This document shows, piece after piece, positions 31,217 to 32,331 of a stretch of DNA of 32,331 nucleotides. The stretch is from positions 1 to 32,331 of the forward strand of contig JAPLYW010000005.1 in assembly GCA_026395335.1 (NCBI GenBank), read 5' to 3'. Under the pieces are notes generated by a model, which was not told where the DNA came from, ran no database searches, and saw only the letters and a list, made by a program, of their open reading frames with translations. A program made the translations under genes and the position numbers. The DNA comes from Candidatus Shapirobacteria bacterium. Its GTDB lineage: Bacteria; Patescibacteriota; Microgenomatia; PFEM01; JAPLYW01. Position 1 is the first letter of the stretch. Each line of letters opens with the position of its first letter.

Positions 31217-31378
31217 CTAATTTCCCATTCTCAATTCTCCATTCGAGCTCTTAGCACGTATTTCGATTGGTTGGATGATTTCACCTTTTACCTCAATTTT
31301 AATTATATCAAATTGATAACCATCTTTTTCTGTTTCAATTTCGTAAATACCATTTTCTAAAGGGGTAACAATTAATTT
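31217..31378 (-). pseudogene. Out-of-frame C-terminal remnant of the PrgI fusion gene
   Basis: Reading the minus strand from 31378 gives KLIVTPLENGIYEIETEKDG and then YQFDIIKIEVKGEIIQPIEIRAK, ending at TAG 31219-31217. This is the second half of a carboxypeptidase-regulatory-like beta domain whose first half (GMVLDNEGKIIDGAILEIR) ends the gene at 31372-32163. The middle strands are missing and the frame changes, so a deletion with frameshift is likely. The last residues (SSNGELRMGN) fall in a heptamer repeat. Confidence 0.65.
31225..31245. repeat. Heptanucleotide repeat, three units
   Basis: CCATTCT (31225), CAATTCT (31232) and CCATTCG (31239) in tandem on the plus strand. It is located at the 3' end of the broken PrgI tail. 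Confidence 0.6.
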
Positions 31379-32163
31379 CTAATTTCCAAAATCGCACCGT
31401 CAATAATTTTTCCCTCATTATCCAAAACCATGCCGACAATAATATTTGGTCTGGTTGGCGGCGTGGGAATTAGTAAAGCCGGATTCATTTTTGCTTCAAA
31501 AATCGGTTTTCTGGGACGGCCGACTTGTTGAGGTAAAATCACTTTACCAGAAAGAGGTTTAGGCGGATTAGAAACAGGTCTGCTTTGTAACGGTTGATAA
31601 TTTGTCCTTGGTGGCGGTGTAAAAGAATAATTTAGTTTAGGTTTAGGAACAGAAGGTGGTGTTGATATTGGAATTGGTTGGAAAGGATGGACTAACTGGA
31701 AAAGGTTACCTATTTCTTTTAGAAAACTTTCTTCCTGTTGGTCAAGCGGATTTTTATTTTCTGAATAGGGTAAAGTAGCTAAATATTGGTTTAAAGTTTT
31801 TTTATCAGCGGTGTATTTTGCTGCTTTATTTAAAGGCGTTTGGAAAATAATCGGTTCAAACATTTCTGGTTTTTGCGATGTTTTTTCCCAAACAAATTGA
31901 GTAGGTAAGAAAATCGCCTTAAAAAAAGCCAAAACCCAAGTACTTAAAGGTCTCTCATTAAGCGGTAAAAAAGCAAGAGCAAAACCGGAAAAACCAAAAA
32001 AAATAATTAGTGGCCATTTAAATAAAGATGGAATTGGGAGAGCGTAAATAAGCAAGCCAAGAATAGCTCCGGCTGCTAATTGGGCAAATTGTTTCAAGGT
32101 CATATCGCCGATTAAGCGGAATTCGTAAGAAGCGATATTTTGTGGGACAGGATGTTGATCCAT
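31372..32163 (-). CDS. PrgI-family secretion protein, C-terminally truncated
   Basis: A 263-residue protein. Residues 1-110 are a PrgI domain: HPVPQNIASYEFRLIGDMTL, two transmembrane helices (about 27-45 and 50-70, FAQLAAGAILGLLIYALPIP and KWPLIIFFGFSGFALAFLPL) and the following RPLSTWVLAFFKAIFLPTQFVW. PrgI-like proteins are small inner-membrane parts of type IV secretion systems in Gram-positive and CPR bacteria, comparable to VirB3. A Pro-rich linker (about 165-235) leads to the first strands of a beta domain ending at GAILEIRN. The rest of that domain is out of frame at 31217-31378. First gene of the cluster, with its own promoter. Confidence 0.85.
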   Translation of the reverse strand: MDQHPVPQNIASYEFRLIGDMTLKQFAQLAAGAILGLLIYALPIPSLFKWPLIIFFGFSGFALAFLPLNERPLSTWVLAFFKAIFLPTQFVWEKTSQKPEMFEPIIFQTPLNKAAKYTADKKTLNQYLATLPYSENKNPLDQQEESFLKEIGNLFQLVHPFQPIPISTPPSVPKPKLNYSFTPPPRTNYQPLQSRPVSNPPKPLSGKVILPQQVGRPRKPIFEAKMNPALLIPTPPTRPNIIVGMVLDNEGKIIDGAILEIRN

Positions 32164-32186
32164 GGGCAGTCTTTCTACTTTCTTCT

Positions 32187-32215
32187 ATTCTAAATTGCAA
32201 CTAAAGCGACTTCAA
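32187..32215 (-). promoter_or_regulatory. Promoter for the PrgI-VirB4 cluster
   Basis: Minus strand TTGAAG (32215-32210), 17-bp spacer, TAGAAT (32192-32187). The predicted start near 32180 gives a leader of about 17 nt. Confidence 0.5.
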
Positions 32216-32315
32216 CTGTATATAAATCAATCAATTAAGAACGCCAATAGAACAAAACGTTTGACTTTTACTAATTGAAGTGATATAAAAATAACCAAAT
32301 TATTAAATTATTTCA

Positions 32316-32331
32316 CTGCCCGAAAGGGCAG
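32316..32331. repeat. Perfect GC-rich hairpin at the window edge
   Basis: CTGCCC (32316-32321) and GGGCAG (32326-32331) form a 6-bp stem with a GAAA loop. It may extend beyond the window. It could be a terminator of the preceding gene or another member of the palindrome group. Confidence 0.6.

Noticed and set aside
24752-32163. Integrated conjugative element or prophage
   Set aside because: No integrase, relaxase, attachment repeats or tRNA target are seen; the cluster is next to dnaN. The window ends before the cluster's upstream boundary, so this is not fully excluded.

Overview
The window is an AT-rich bacterial chromosome segment carrying the replication origin, most likely from a Patescibacteria (Candidate Phyla Radiation) genome of the Microgenomates type. 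This placement is an inference from the gene set: a short valyl-tRNA synthetase, a DUF4012 protein, a transmembrane-anchored VanW protein, and a PrgI/VirB4 secretion cluster that includes an M23 peptidase. TGA acts as a normal stop here (VanW and valS end with it), so the code is standard. Genes are packed tightly, often with 4-bp ATGA or GTGA overlaps, and no gene-free stretch exceeds 300 bp. I found no tRNA, rRNA, CRISPR array or transposase.

Layout. 1-1995: groES-groEL on the minus strand behind a strong sigma70-type promoter. 2114-3331: a plus-strand pair, a BtpA-like TIM barrel and a NADAR-family protein, ending at a bidirectional terminator. 3382-7976: minus-strand genes for a small membrane protein, a zinc-knuckle protein of unknown function, a ZIP metal transporter, a nucleotidyltransferase split into two overlapping frames, and a membrane-anchored sugar-binding protein. 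8030-13619: a plus-strand operon VanW-tsaD-valS-TPR protein; the TPR gene has an in-frame TAA followed by 29 in-frame codons of TPR-like sequence. 13606-21892: a ten-gene minus-strand operon, rpmH-rnpA-yidD-yidC-jag, then a Wzy/WaaL-like ligase, a Wzx-like flippase, rnhA, DUF4012 and rplY. 21893-23626: dnaA and oriC, with exact DnaA boxes and a DnaA-trio tract. 23627-24751: dnaN. 24752-32163: minus-strand type IV secretion-like genes (PrgI, a VirB4 N-domain protein, VirB4 ATPase, a polytopic M23 peptidase, and an anchored protein of unknown function).

How the parts work together. The origin block joins replication initiation (dnaA, dnaN) to ribosome and RNase P supply (rpmH, rnpA), membrane insertion (yidC, yidD, jag) and surface glycan assembly (flippase, ligase). 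The secretion cluster encodes an energised membrane complex with a wall-cutting enzyme, consistent with DNA or protein exchange or contact with a host cell.

Most unusual content. Small repeats form several classes. (1) A 27-bp hairpin occurs three times, always just upstream of a start codon in sense orientation (groEL, nucleotidyltransferase, dnaN), with one compensatory base-pair change. (2) Short GC-rich palindromes sit in frame inside tsaD, valS, the TPR gene and DUF4012. (3) Degenerate heptanucleotide tandem repeats sit inside the nucleotidyltransferase, tsaD and ligase genes and beside the broken tail of the PrgI gene. Together they resemble Rickettsia palindromic elements and cyanobacterial STRRs, and I regard them as the best candidate for something undescribed.
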